Positions 46,336 to 56,069 of a stretch of DNA of 64,000 bases are shown one piece after another (the first letter of the stretch is position 1; every line of letters begins with the position of its first letter). Source of the DNA: Exiguobacterium sp. KRL4 (GTDB taxonomy: Bacteria; Bacillota; Bacilli; Exiguobacteriales; Exiguobacteriaceae). Location: positions 1-64,000 of the forward strand of contig NZ_MOLV01000019.1 of the NCBI RefSeq assembly GCF_001870785.1, written 5' to 3'. Position numbers and translations under genes: made by a program. Under the pieces are notes generated by a model. The model was not told the DNA's origin and did no database searches. It saw only the letters and a program-made list of their open reading frames with translations.

Positions 46336-47034
46336 ATGTTACGTACAATCATCTGGTTCATTTGCTTTGGACTAGTTCTACCCCTTACATTACCGTTTCT
46401 TCCGGGGGCAAAACGTCGAACGCATGCTGCACGGTATGCTTATACACAAAAAGTCGCACACGTCTGGGCAAACTCATTACTTCGCCTTGCGGGTGTCCGC
46501 GTCCGCATGACAGGACAAGAGCACATCCCGGCGGATCAACCGGTCGTCTTCATCGCCAACCATCAAGGCAATTTTGATGTCCCGATCCTCCTCGGAAAAA
46601 TCGATAAGCCAAAAGCTTTTATCTCAAAAATCGAAGTCAACAAGATTCCGATCGTCAATGTCTGGATGAATCTGATGGGATGTGTCATGATTGATCGCAA
46701 AGATCGCCGTCAGTCCTTAAAAGCCATCCGTGCTGGAATCGAGACAATCAAAGACGGACAATCGATGATCATCTTCCCGGAAGGTACACGCTCTAAGGGC
46801 GGACCTGTCGCTGAATTTAAAGCGGGTAGTTTTACTTTGGCTACTTCAAGTGGTGCGCTCGTCGTTCCGATTGCGATTTCCGGAAGCTACCGGGTCATGG
46901 AAGAAACCGGGCGGATCCGTCCCGCGACTGTCGATGTAACGATTTTAAAACCCATCGATCCAGCAACGATGTCTCAAAAGGAATTAGTCGTCCTGGTCGA
47001 ACAACAAATCAAGGAAATTGTAGAAGGAGCCTGA
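46336..47034 (+). CDS. plsC: 1-acyl-sn-glycerol-3-phosphate acyltransferase
   Basis: The 232-residue membrane-associated enzyme makes phosphatidic acid. It has one N-terminal helix (about 3-22), the acyltransferase motif NHQGNFD (an NHX4D box with Gln), and the substrate-binding motif FPEGTRSKGG. Start 46336 has AAGGAG 12 bases upstream, rather long; an earlier in-frame ATG at 46306 lies beyond that site. The yfmR gene starts 1 bp after its stop, so the two are coupled. Confidence 0.88.
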   Translation: MLRTIIWFICFGLVLPLTLPFLPGAKRRTHAARYAYTQKVAHVWANSLLRLAGVRVRMTGQEHIPADQPVVFIANHQGNFDVPILLGKIDKPKAFISKIEVNKIPIVNVWMNLMGCVMIDRKDRRQSLKAIRAGIETIKDGQSMIIFPEGTRSKGGPVAEFKAGSFTLATSSGALVVPIAISGSYRVMEETGRIRPATVDVTILKPIDPATMSQKELVVLVEQQIKEIVEGA

Positions 47035-47035
47035 C

Positions 47036-48931
47036 ATGTTACTTAAAGTCGATCAACTAAAAAAAGAATTTGCCGATAAGATTGTTTTCGAAGATGTTAC
47101 GTTTTCCGTCAGTCCAGGGGACCGGATCGGGATCATCGGTGTCAATGGAACCGGGAAATCAACGTTATTGCATATACTAGCTGGACAAGAAACGGCTGAT
47201 TCGGGTGAACTTCATCATCCAAATGATTACCGGATTCGCCTCTTGTCACAATCAACCGCCTATCCGGAAGACCAGACTGTCATGCAAGTCTTGTTATCAG
47301 GAAATACACCGACGATCAATGCTCTTCGCCACTACGAAGTTGCCCGTCTCGCGCTCGAGCAAGATCCTGCGAATGAAATGTTATTAACGCGGTTCATTAA
47401 CGCTCAAACAGAACTCGATGCCGCTAATGCCTGGGATACTGAGTCCCGCCTAAAAATGATTTTAAATAAACTCGGTATCATGGATCTCGAAGCGACAATC
47501 GGTTCCTTATCCGGTGGCCAACGTAAACGGGTTGGCTTAGCGGAGGCCTTGCTCGACGAAGCGGACTTGTTGTTACTGGATGAGCCAACCAATGAACTTG
47601 ATGCCGAAACCATCACCTGGCTCGAATCACAAATCAAGGAATACCGTGGTGCGATTTTACTCATCACCCACGATCGCTATTTTTTAAACCGTGTCACGAA
47701 TCATATGATGGAAATCGCCAACGGAACGGCCTATTTTTATGTCGGCAACTATGAGTCATTTCTGGAAAAACGTGCTGAGCGTCGAGAACGAACCGCTTCG
47801 ATGGAAGAAAAACGCCAAAACATCCTTCGACGGGAACTCGCCTGGTTACGGCGTGGTGCAAAAGCACGAACTACTAAACAAAAGGCACGGATTCAGCGTG
47901 TTGATGCCTTACAAGAGTTATCTTACGAAGAAGATGAAGCGGCACTCGAAGTCCAGGTCGGTTCGACACGACTTGGAAAAAAAGTCATTGAGGCGGTTGG
48001 TGTCAGCCATCAATTTGGTGACCGGACATTATTCAGCGACTTCAACTGGTTGTTTGGCCGAAAAGAACGGTACGGGATCGTCGGTCGAAACGGGAGTGGC
48101 AAATCCACGTTGTTATCGATTCTCGCGAAACATTTAGAGCCGACCAGTGGCGAAATCATTCATGGGGAAACGGTCAAAGTCGGTTTTTATGGTCAGTTCG
48201 CAGAATTTAGCCATCCCGAGCGACGTGTCATCGAAGAAGTCGAACGGATTGCCCAGGTCATCACGACACTTGACGGACAAGAAATCACAGCGAGTCAGAT
48301 GCTTGAACAGTTTTTATTCAAACCGGAAGCACAATACAAACCAATCGGTAAGTTATCCGGTGGTGAAAAAAGACGGTTAAAATTATTGACGATTTTGATG
48401 GACGAACCCAATGTTCTTTTCCTCGATGAGCCGACCAACGATTTAGATACGGAAACGTTATCTGTCTTAGAGGATTATCTAGATTCATTCCCAGGAACCG
48501 TCATCACCGTCAGTCATGACCGGTATTTCCTCGACCGGGTCGTGAATCGGTTATTAGCATTTGAAAATGGGGAAATCGTCTCGTATTACGGACAATATAC
48601 CGATTATTTGGAGCAACGCGAACTCCCGTCAACCGATAACGGACTTGTCATGACTGAACCTGTCCCTGTTGAGACAAAAGTCGTCGAGGTTCCGAAAAAA
48701 CTCAGTTATCAAGAGCAGCTCGATTGGAAAACGATTGAGTCTCAAATTGAAGAGGCGGAACTTGAACTGGAATCGCTCGAACAACAACTCGCTTCATCCG
48801 GGAGTGATCTCGGTCAAGTGAACGACATCTATCAACAAATCGAGCAGGCAAAAACAAAAAGCGACCAATTGATGGAATACTGGACGTATCTCTCTGAAAA
48901 AATCGAGGCTTACGAAAACCATAAAAACTAA
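47036..48931 (+). CDS. yfmR: ABC-F ATPase YfmR (Uup type)
   Basis: The 631-residue translation factor has two ATPase domains without membrane segments: Walker A GVNGTGKST and GRNGSGKST, signatures LSGGQRKRV and LSGGEKRRL, Walker B LLLDEPTNELD and LFLDEPTNDLD. A charged inter-domain linker lies near 240-300 and a C-terminal coiled coil (about 560-631) is as in Uup and B. subtilis YfmR. YfmR helps ribosomes at stalls in parallel with EF-P. All catalytic Glu residues are intact. Confidence 0.88.
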   Translation: MLLKVDQLKKEFADKIVFEDVTFSVSPGDRIGIIGVNGTGKSTLLHILAGQETADSGELHHPNDYRIRLLSQSTAYPEDQTVMQVLLSGNTPTINALRHYEVARLALEQDPANEMLLTRFINAQTELDAANAWDTESRLKMILNKLGIMDLEATIGSLSGGQRKRVGLAEALLDEADLLLLDEPTNELDAETITWLESQIKEYRGAILLITHDRYFLNRVTNHMMEIANGTAYFYVGNYESFLEKRAERRERTASMEEKRQNILRRELAWLRRGAKARTTKQKARIQRVDALQELSYEEDEAALEVQVGSTRLGKKVIEAVGVSHQFGDRTLFSDFNWLFGRKERYGIVGRNGSGKSTLLSILAKHLEPTSGEIIHGETVKVGFYGQFAEFSHPERRVIEEVERIAQVITTLDGQEITASQMLEQFLFKPEAQYKPIGKLSGGEKRRLKLLTILMDEPNVLFLDEPTNDLDTETLSVLEDYLDSFPGTVITVSHDRYFLDRVVNRLLAFENGEIVSYYGQYTDYLEQRELPSTDNGLVMTEPVPVETKVVEVPKKLSYQEQLDWKTIESQIEEAELELESLEQQLASSGSDLGQVNDIYQQIEQAKTKSDQLMEYWTYLSEKIEAYENHKN

Positions 48932-48947
48932 ATTACGGAACTACTGT

Positions 48948-48998
48948 GAAATCGTCTCTCCCCCCTCTCATTGGGTGTTTAGACGATTTCTTTTTTTT
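48948..48998 (+). terminator. Terminator of plsC-yfmR
   Basis: GAAATCGTCT and AGACGATTTC close a 23-base loop and are followed by eight T. Confidence 0.75.
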
Positions 48999-49084
48999 GA
49001 TTTAAATGAAATTGGGGAAAAGCAGTGTATGATTAAAAAAAATGAAACGATTCGTTTGAACACTTCATGGCAGGAGGTAGTTTG

Positions 49085-50875
49085 ATGCAACAATCCCCCT
49101 ATTTCATAAAATGGTTTCCACCCTTACTGATTATTTCGACCGTCCTGATCCTTATTTCGTATACACATGACTCGATTTCAAATCTTTTAATCGAACAAGT
49201 GTTACAGTACGTGTCGCTTTCCTTATTAGCTTTTTTCATCTTAGTCGCCTACAAAAAAGAGCGGTCTCTGATTGTCCCGCGTCGAAAGTTTTGGTTACTG
49301 GCACTCGGTTCACTCAGCTTATCCGCCATCGGTTCGATTCTCGAGACCATTCATTTATTCAGTTCGTTAGGCACTGTGTCCGGCGTCTACAGCTTAGTAT
49401 TTTTTTCACTCTCACATTACTTATTTTCATTCGCCATCTTTTACCGGATTGCCTCCAAAAAAGGATTTGGGCAACACGTGTTAGCCGGGATGGATGCCTT
49501 CATTTTAGTGATTTTCCTGGCACTCGTTGCTTTTCATATCTTGAATGAATTCGTTGATCCGACCGTCAACACGTTTCCGTACTCCTTGATCGTCATCATC
49601 AATACATCCCTTGGTCTGTTCGTCTTTTTTTATTTTTCTTTCATCCAAGAGACACACTGGGTCTCCCGGACTACCTTGTTTTTGCTTTTCTTGTCCATCT
49701 TCATCCGAGGACTTTATGAGATCTCGTCCGTCTATTTCCCGGGCTTTACGGCAACGTATTTGATTTTTTCACCTATTTTTATCCGCTTAGCTCAAAGTGC
49801 AGCTATTTTATGGCACATCGATCATATTGTCGAAGGAACGAGCAAATCATCCATCGTCCAACGCACGTGGCTTCCACTTCTGTCCTTACCATTATTCCTT
49901 CACTATCTCATTGAGCAGGAAGATGGCAAGCGTGATGTTTTCGTCATTTTATTTTTACTGATTGTCCGTCAAATTTTAATCACAAGACAACATAGCTCAA
50001 TCGTCCGCCAATTGGATACTCGAAATGAACAATTGACGACACGCGTCACGCGTAGAACGGAACAGATTAAAGCAAGCGAACAACAAGTCATTCCACTGTT
50101 TTTAGGGCACCCTGATCCAATCGTTCGTTTTAATCAAGCAAAAGAACCGATCTATGCGAATCGAGCCGCCCAACGGATTTTTGGACTTTCGAATATGGCC
50201 GTCGATCGCGTCACCATCGAATTTCGTCATTTCCAGACCGCCTTGATGCAGAACTCTAATCATTATCGAAATCAATCGAATCAACAATTTGAGCTGATTC
50301 CGATTCCCATCATGATTGCCGACACCTTTGTTGGTCAGTTTTTAATTCTTCATGACGTGACGGATCGAATGGAACGGCAGCAACAAATCGAATATTATGC
50401 TTATCATGACGGACTGACCCAAATCGGAAATCGTCGTGCTCTCGAACGGACGTTCAATCAAAAATCATCTGCCTTCAATTATTTGGCACTCATTGATTTG
50501 GACGGTTTCAAACTCATTAACGATACGTATGGTCATGAAGCCGGCGACTACATCTTAACAGAAGTCGCAAGACGCCTTTCTGCTGAACTAGACGCTGACG
50601 AATCCGTTTATCGACTTGGAGGTGATGAATTTGCTTTATTGACGTCCGCGGAAAATGAACTTTCGTTACGACGACGTTGTAAACTTTTTTTGACCCTTTT
50701 ATGTCATCCCTACGTCCACCATGGACAGACACTGCATGTCTCTGGGAGTATCGGAATAGCACCTCATGTGGACGGAACAAATTTAGAACAGTGGCTGAAA
50801 CATGCCGATCTTGCGATGTATCGGGTGAAGCATCAAGATAAGAATGGGATTGCCGTCTACCATTCTGAAGAATAA
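49085..50875 (+). CDS. Membrane diguanylate cyclase (GGDEF)
   Basis: The 596-residue protein has about nine N-terminal membrane helices (residues 7-305), a short coil, a PAS-like segment (about 340-435) and a GGDEF domain (about 440-595). The active site RLGGDEFALL and the metal/substrate strand IDLDGFKLINDTYGHEAGD are intact, so it should make c-di-GMP. The inhibitory RxxD site upstream of the motif is absent (DADE at that spot). Start 49085 follows GGAGGT. The signal sensed by the membrane region is unknown. Confidence 0.87.
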   Translation: MQQSPYFIKWFPPLLIISTVLILISYTHDSISNLLIEQVLQYVSLSLLAFFILVAYKKERSLIVPRRKFWLLALGSLSLSAIGSILETIHLFSSLGTVSGVYSLVFFSLSHYLFSFAIFYRIASKKGFGQHVLAGMDAFILVIFLALVAFHILNEFVDPTVNTFPYSLIVIINTSLGLFVFFYFSFIQETHWVSRTTLFLLFLSIFIRGLYEISSVYFPGFTATYLIFSPIFIRLAQSAAILWHIDHIVEGTSKSSIVQRTWLPLLSLPLFLHYLIEQEDGKRDVFVILFLLIVRQILITRQHSSIVRQLDTRNEQLTTRVTRRTEQIKASEQQVIPLFLGHPDPIVRFNQAKEPIYANRAAQRIFGLSNMAVDRVTIEFRHFQTALMQNSNHYRNQSNQQFELIPIPIMIADTFVGQFLILHDVTDRMERQQQIEYYAYHDGLTQIGNRRALERTFNQKSSAFNYLALIDLDGFKLINDTYGHEAGDYILTEVARRLSAELDADESVYRLGGDEFALLTSAENELSLRRRCKLFLTLLCHPYVHHGQTLHVSGSIGIAPHVDGTNLEQWLKHADLAMYRVKHQDKNGIAVYHSEE

Positions 50876-50890
50876 GTGATACTATGGCAC

Positions 50891-51055
50891 GACACAAACG
50901 GGATTGACTCATAAGTCAGGCCAAAATCAATCCTTGTGACGGACGGAAGCGCCAATCGCGCTTCATTTCCCCATAGGAGTCGAGGATGAACGTTTCCGTC
51001 CCCCATCAATCAAATGGCCGATGATTCCATCTTTTCACGGAATCATCGGCCATTT
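50891..51055 (+). ncRNA. Structured RNA candidate after the GGDEF gene
   Basis: Successive helices: GGATTGA/TCAATCC enclosing GACT-CATA-AGTC (about 50891-50938); then GGACGGAAGCG paired to CGTTTCCGTCC (about 50940-51001), whose 5' arm can instead form GAAGCG/CGCTTC; then a perfect 17-bp hairpin AAATGGCCGATGATTCC (51012-51028 with 51039-51055). One G-U pair favours the plus strand. TACTAT at 50879-50884 could be a -10. It may equally be the 3' UTR of the GGDEF gene. No known class recognised. Confidence 0.4.
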
Positions 51056-51085
51056 CTATGCAAATTCTTATTGTTCGCGAAGGAA

Positions 51086-51131
51086 AAGGGAGGTGGATTT
51101 CCGGTGTTTGATCCGGAAATCCACCTCCCTT
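51086..51131. repeat. Perfect 19-bp inverted repeat
   Basis: AAGGGAGGTGGATTTCCGG (51086-51104) and its exact complement (51113-51131) with an 8-base loop. Leftwards it is followed by CTTTTCC, so it may terminate the gene at 51181. The other 3' side lacks a T run. Confidence 0.6.
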
Positions 51132-51180
51132 CATTCATTTTAATCGAGAGACGTCCTCACTTTTGAGTCAGCTCCGTTTG

Positions 51181-51825
51181 TTATTTTTCCGGACGTGGTG
51201 CGATGTTTCCTTCTTCGATGTCGAGCAACAAATCAATCAGCTCGGCACAAAACTCCGGATATTGGCGTAATAACGCGTCTTCTCCGACTTCATCGACAAA
51301 ATCTGCTAACAAGATACGGACTTCTGGAACAAGTGCTTTGGCGACCTTCATGTACGCAATCGCAAAACGCCATTTTCCTGAGATATAAAGTAACTTCCCG
51401 ATCAATAAGTCACCCGTCTCGACCTCAATTTCCGCTAAATCCGTTTGGTAGGTCTGTTTTGACATGATGTCGACGACACCTTCTGCTTCGACGAGGAATA
51501 AAGAAGGGACTGGGTCAGCCAATCCTCTTAATGCCCGATACAGACTTGGTGACATATTTTCTTTCACCTGTTCCAAAAAGCGACCATGCGGTGTTTTTCC
51601 TTGTTCATCCGTTTCATAAAAGATGGCCCAGTCAACAAATAGATCGCGGAACAGTTCAGCATCTTTTAAATACCAACGTCCTTCCGTTGCGATTTCTTCA
51701 ATGAACGCCACCCAATCCGTACTTCTCGCTGTCGCTGCTTCTTGATACATCGTCTTGAGTGCCGTGTTCATCTCTGCTTCCGATACAGTCGTCGGAAAAG
51801 GGATTATCTTTCGTTCACTTTTCAT
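51181..51825 (-). CDS. Hypothetical protein coupled to helicase YfmL
   Basis: A 214-residue, mostly helical acidic protein (AEMNTALKTMYQEAATARS; ELIDLLLDIEEGNIAPRPEK). It has no recognised domain, signal peptide or membrane segment; a repeat-like helical fold is conceivable. Its start overlaps the end of the RNA helicase gene by 4 bp, so the two are co-translated and a role in ribosome or RNA work is a fair guess only. Confidence 0.65.
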   Translation of the reverse strand: MKSERKIIPFPTTVSEAEMNTALKTMYQEAATARSTDWVAFIEEIATEGRWYLKDAELFRDLFVDWAIFYETDEQGKTPHGRFLEQVKENMSPSLYRALRGLADPVPSLFLVEAEGVVDIMSKQTYQTDLAEIEVETGDLLIGKLLYISGKWRFAIAYMKVAKALVPEVRILLADFVDEVGEDALLRQYPEFCAELIDLLLDIEEGNIAPRPEK

Positions 51826-52997
51826 CGTGTCGGTCCTTTCCGGTGTGGGTTCGCCGGTCGTTTGATTGTCTCTGGTTCTGTGATTTCACGTTTCGGAATC
51901 ACTTCGCCACGATAGATTTCCATTTCTTCCATCTCCACACCCATTTGTTTAGCTAATGTTTTCAGGTGTCTCAAATCGTGATCCGTGACAAGTGCCAGAA
52001 CCATCCCGGAAGCATTTCCACGTCCCGTACGCCCAGAACGGTGAACAAAATCATCGAGTGACTCAGGCAAATCGTAATGAACGACATGTGTGACCGCCTC
52101 GATATCAAGTCCACGGGCAGCAAGACCTGTCGTGACAAGTAACGGAAACTCCCCACGTTTATATGAACGAAGTGTCTCCATCCGTTCCCGTTTTCCTTTT
52201 TCGGCGTCAAGAATTCGATATTTTAATGAAAACTTACTTAATTCTCCATTTAATGGTCCGAGGAATGAACGATTATTGATGAAGGTCAATACTTTTGCAC
52301 CCTGCATGTTCGCCAAACGGCGTAAATACTCTGGTTTCAGACGACGTGACATTTCGATGTACCCAAACTTCACTTGTGTACTGACGACACGTTCGACTTG
52401 TACCCGTTCTGGTTCATTCGCAAATAAAGTTTTACCCCATTCTGCTGTTCGTTCCGGTAATGTCGCTGAAATAAACGCTAGTTGACGATCGCGGAGGGCA
52501 CTGTTCGCGATCCGAGTTGCCGATGCACTCATCCCACTTTCATAAATTTGATCGGCCTCATCGAGTACAATCAATTTTACTTTATGCATCTTCATCTTTT
52601 TCGAATCGATCAGTTCCACAAGACGACCGGGTGTCCCGACGATGATTTGTGGTTTTTTCTTCAGACGTTCATGTTGACGTTTTAATTCGACTCCACCGAT
52701 GAAGGCACCTGATTTAATCCCACTTCCTTGCGCAAACAATTGGATGACTTGATGAATCTGCATGACAAGTTCGCGTGTTGGTGCTGTAATCACGACTTGA
52801 ATATGGGGTTCATTTTCATCAATCAATTCTAACGCTGGAATGACGTATGCCAATGTTTTTCCCGTCCCGGTCGGTGCTTCGACCAAAACATCTTTTCTTT
52901 CACGCAACAACGGAATTGCCTGTTCTTGAACGGGCATCATTTTTTCAAAACGCGCACGTTCCCATGCTTCTGTAATAAAAGGTTTCATAAAGTCCAT
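51822..52997 (-). CDS. yfmL: DEAD-box RNA helicase, YfmL-like
   Basis: The 391-residue protein has helicase motifs in order: PVQEQAIP, APTGTGKT, PTREL, VLDEADQI, SATLPE, TGLAARGLD and HRSGRTGRG. It has only a short basic tail (ANPHRKGPTR). Size and tail fit B. subtilis YfmL, a helicase for ribosome biogenesis, rather than CshA or CshB. AGGAG lies ten bases before the ATG. Confidence 0.83.
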   Translation of the reverse strand: MDFMKPFITEAWERARFEKMMPVQEQAIPLLRERKDVLVEAPTGTGKTLAYVIPALELIDENEPHIQVVITAPTRELVMQIHQVIQLFAQGSGIKSGAFIGGVELKRQHERLKKKPQIIVGTPGRLVELIDSKKMKMHKVKLIVLDEADQIYESGMSASATRIANSALRDRQLAFISATLPERTAEWGKTLFANEPERVQVERVVSTQVKFGYIEMSRRLKPEYLRRLANMQGAKVLTFINNRSFLGPLNGELSKFSLKYRILDAEKGKRERMETLRSYKRGEFPLLVTTGLAARGLDIEAVTHVVHYDLPESLDDFVHRSGRTGRGNASGMVLALVTDHDLRHLKTLAKQMGVEMEEMEIYRGEVIPKREITEPETIKRPANPHRKGPTR

Positions 52998-53025
52998 AAC
53001 GTGTATTCTCCTACTCTCTTATCCA

Positions 53026-53457
53026 TCATTCTGTGACGTATTCAAATCGATCGGTCGTGTCGTCACGTAAACCACGTAACGTCTGTGTGTATTCATTACC
53101 TGCATCGACAAGCCGGATATGATACGTCACTTCATTGTCATTTTTTATTTGTTCCGACAAGATTTCAAACCCTTGACTGACACGATCTTGAAGCTCATTC
53201 GCAAGTTTCGTGAAACGACTGAGCACTGGGTAATCTGTTTTGACATCACTTGGACGTCGCACCAGTTGAGCCAAATATTTTTCTTTATACCCGATGAAAT
53301 CCTCAAAGTCAAAATCATCTTCAAAACGAATCCAGAAACCATCATCTTCAAATTCTGTAATCATTCCAGTTCGTGGTGTTCCTTCAGTTGATACTTTTAG
53401 CGTCAGCCAGTCACCTGTTCTGTAATCGGCACGGTCTTCCAAAATCGAAAAATCCAT
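53026..53457 (-). CDS. Hypothetical protein, 143 aa
   Basis: A soluble acidic protein with a beta-rich N-terminal half (YRTGDWLTLKVSTEGTPRTG, then EDDGFWIRFEDDFDFEDF) and a helical C-terminal half. No family recognised. Start 53457 has GGAGGT seven bases upstream. It is probably monocistronic; no clear terminator separates it from the helicase gene downstream. Confidence 0.6.
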   Translation of the reverse strand: MDFSILEDRADYRTGDWLTLKVSTEGTPRTGMITEFEDDGFWIRFEDDFDFEDFIGYKEKYLAQLVRRPSDVKTDYPVLSRFTKLANELQDRVSQGFEILSEQIKNDNEVTYHIRLVDAGNEYTQTLRGLRDDTTDRFEYVTE

Positions 53458-53530
53458 TTTATGCACCTCCACGGTCTATATTCCCTTTTTCATTGTCAAC
53501 GATACGTCATAAAAATACAAGATAACCTGA

Positions 53531-53546
53531 TGTGACTTTTATCACG
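53531..53546. promoter_or_regulatory. CRP/FNR-type operator upstream of pflB
   Basis: TGTGACTTTTATCACG fits the TGTGA-N6-TCACA consensus of FNR/ArcR-like regulators with one mismatch. It lies about 260 bp before pflB. The stretch 53473-53804 holds no supported gene. Confidence 0.45.
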
Positions 53547-53737
53547 TTTCAAACTGTCTCTCTCATTTTTTAAACAAAAGAGTGATACAGTTCCTGAAAT
53601 ATGGCTTCATACTGCCTCTTTTCTGTTTTTCCATTCTAGTCTTCTCAGTGATACACATTTCAAAAAAGCCTGATGTACCAACGTTTCAAGAATCTTCTAC
53701 GCTTTCACCGGGATGTAAAACTCTTCTTACGAAATGT

Positions 53738-53755
53738 TTGTTACACTATTCACAT
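53738..53755. promoter_or_regulatory. Rex-like operator upstream of pflB
   Basis: TTGTTACACTATTCACAT matches the Rex consensus TTGTGAANNNNTTCACAA at 11 of 14 defined positions. It lies 50 bp before the pflB ATG, where an NADH-sensing repressor could act. Confidence 0.45.
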
Positions 53756-53804
53756 AAGGGATGGACCTTGAACTGTTTCCCCTACAAACAAAGGAGTGTT
53801 CACG

Positions 53805-56054
53805 ATGTTACTTGAAAAAACACCAGCGTGGCAACAATTCGAAACAGGAGAATGGATCGACAAAATTGATGTAGCCGACTTCATCCGACGAAATCGGACA
53901 GAATTTCGAGGGGACGACCAGTTCCTTGTTGGTCCAACAGAAGCTACTGAAACACTTTGGCAACAGATCATGAATCTAACAAGCGAAGAACGGACACGAG
54001 GTGGTGTGTATGCCGTCGATGCCGCTACTCCTTCGACGATTCTTTCACACGGACCAGGTTATCTCGATCGTAATCTAGAAAAAGTAGTCGGATTGCAGAC
54101 AGACGAACCCTTCAAGCGTTCCATTCATCCGAATGGTGGTATCCGGATGGTCAATGATGCACTAGAAGCATACGGATTTGAAGCTGATCCAATCGTCACC
54201 CGGACGTTCAGTGAATACCGGAAAACACACAATCAAGGGGTATTCGATGCTTACACCCCTGAAATGCGTGCCGCCCGAAAAGCTGGCATCATTACAGGAC
54301 TTCCCGATGCTTACGGTCGAGGACGTATCATCGGTGATTACCGTCGTGTTGCCTTATATGGAACAGCTTACTTGATTAAACAACGGAAACAGGATTTGCA
54401 GAACCACGGTGGTTTCTTGTCCGAGTCGATGATTCGCGATCGTGAGGAAATGAATGAGCAGCTCCGCGCGTTACAGGAACTGACAGAACTCGGGAAGCGG
54501 TATGACTGTGATCTGTCTCGCCCTGCCGAAACGGCTCAAGAAGCTTTCCAGTGGGTCTATCTCGCTTACCTGGCTGCGATCAAGGAACAAAACGGCGCCG
54601 CGATGTCTCTCGGACGTGTTTCTACGTTCTTAGATATCTATATCGAACGGGATCTAAAAGCCGGTCGATTAACCGAACAAACGGCTCAGGAACTCGTTGA
54701 TCATTTTGTGATGAAACTTCGGATCGTCAAATTCCTTCGGACACCGGACTACAACGACCTGTTCTCCGGCGACCCAACGTGGGTCACCGAATCGATTGGC
54801 GGTATGAGTGAAGATGGACGGTCGAACGTCACGAAAAGTTCGTTCCGTTTCTTACAGACACTTGTCAATCTTGGACCGGCGCCTGAACCGAACCTGACCG
54901 TCCTTTGGTCGACACAGCTCCCCCGTGGTTTTAAAGAATTCTGTGCGAAAATGTCAATTCTCTCAAGTTCGATTCAATATGAGAACGATGACTTGATGTT
55001 ACCAATCTATGGGGATGATTACGGGATTGCATGTTGTGTCTCCGCAATGCGGATCGGGAAACAGATGCAATTCTTCGGAGCACGGGCGAACCTCGCCAAA
55101 GCATTACTTTATACCCTGAACGGTGGGATCGATGAAAAACTTAAAATCCAAGTCGCTCCGGCAACCAACTTGATCTTAGATGACGTGTTGGATTACGAAA
55201 CGGTCATGGCAGCCTATGATCGTCAACTGGACTGGTTAGCGGAGCTCTATGTCAATACGTTAAATGTGATCCATTTCATGCACGATAAATACAGTTACGA
55301 ACGAATCGAGATGGCGTTGCACGATCCGGAAATCTTGCGGACGATGGCTTGTGGCATCGCCGGACTATCGGTCGTCGCGGACAGTCTTTCTGCCATTCGT
55401 TATGCAAAAGTCTCACCCATTCGTGATGCAGACGGAATCGCTGTTGATTTTAAAATCGAAGGTGACTTCCCGAAATTCGGAAACAACGATGCGCGTGTTG
55501 ACCAGATAGCCGTCGATCTTGTTAAACTCTTCATGGAAAAAATCCGGCAGCATCCGACTTATCGAAATGCCTTGCCGACCCAATCCGTCTTGACGATTAC
55601 ATCGAATGTCGTCTACGGCAAAAAGACCGGTAATACACCAGACGGTCGACGGGCAGGCGAACCGTTTGCTCCCGGAGCCAATCCGATGCACGGACGGGAT
55701 ACGAAAGGAGCCGTTGCTGCGCTGACATCTGTCGGAAAATTACCGTACGAACATGCGTTAGACGGCATCTCTTATACGTTCTCCATCGTTCCAAAAGCAC
55801 TTGGTAAAGATGAACAGACACGGATTCAAAATACCGTCGGACTGCTTGATGGGTATATGGGTGGAACCGTCTCAAAAGGACACCACTTGAACGTCAACGT
55901 CTTTGATCGGGAAACGTTACTCGATGCAATGGAACACCCAGAGTTGTATCCACAATTGACGATTCGTGTTTCCGGTTACGCCGTCAACTTCATCAAGTTG
56001 ACACGGGAACAACAAATCGATGTCATCAACCGGACGTTCCATGGTGCACTTTAA
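53805..56054 (+). CDS. pflB: Formate acetyltransferase (pyruvate formate-lyase) PflB
   Basis: The 749-residue glycyl-radical enzyme splits pyruvate with CoA into acetyl-CoA and formate under anaerobic conditions. The paired catalytic cysteines are in GIACCVSAM and the C-terminal radical glycine motif is RVSGYAVNF. Length is normal. ATG 53805 has AAAGGAG eight bases upstream, better than GTG 53796. It is followed after 15 bp by its activase, an operon. Confidence 0.96.
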   Translation: MLLEKTPAWQQFETGEWIDKIDVADFIRRNRTEFRGDDQFLVGPTEATETLWQQIMNLTSEERTRGGVYAVDAATPSTILSHGPGYLDRNLEKVVGLQTDEPFKRSIHPNGGIRMVNDALEAYGFEADPIVTRTFSEYRKTHNQGVFDAYTPEMRAARKAGIITGLPDAYGRGRIIGDYRRVALYGTAYLIKQRKQDLQNHGGFLSESMIRDREEMNEQLRALQELTELGKRYDCDLSRPAETAQEAFQWVYLAYLAAIKEQNGAAMSLGRVSTFLDIYIERDLKAGRLTEQTAQELVDHFVMKLRIVKFLRTPDYNDLFSGDPTWVTESIGGMSEDGRSNVTKSSFRFLQTLVNLGPAPEPNLTVLWSTQLPRGFKEFCAKMSILSSSIQYENDDLMLPIYGDDYGIACCVSAMRIGKQMQFFGARANLAKALLYTLNGGIDEKLKIQVAPATNLILDDVLDYETVMAAYDRQLDWLAELYVNTLNVIHFMHDKYSYERIEMALHDPEILRTMACGIAGLSVVADSLSAIRYAKVSPIRDADGIAVDFKIEGDFPKFGNNDARVDQIAVDLVKLFMEKIRQHPTYRNALPTQSVLTITSNVVYGKKTGNTPDGRRAGEPFAPGANPMHGRDTKGAVAALTSVGKLPYEHALDGISYTFSIVPKALGKDEQTRIQNTVGLLDGYMGGTVSKGHHLNVNVFDRETLLDAMEHPELYPQLTIRVSGYAVNFIKLTREQQIDVINRTFHGAL

Positions 56055-56069
56055 TTCAGAAAGGACAAG

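Noticed and set aside
50890-51060. c-di-GMP riboswitch after the GGDEF gene
   Set aside because: Neither class I nor class II conserved core was found and no gene follows on that strand; kept only as an unclassified structured RNA.
53582-53815. 77-codon rightward ORF upstream of pflB
   Set aside because: It lacks a convincing ribosome site, runs through the Rex-like site and overlaps the pflB start; more likely promoter DNA.
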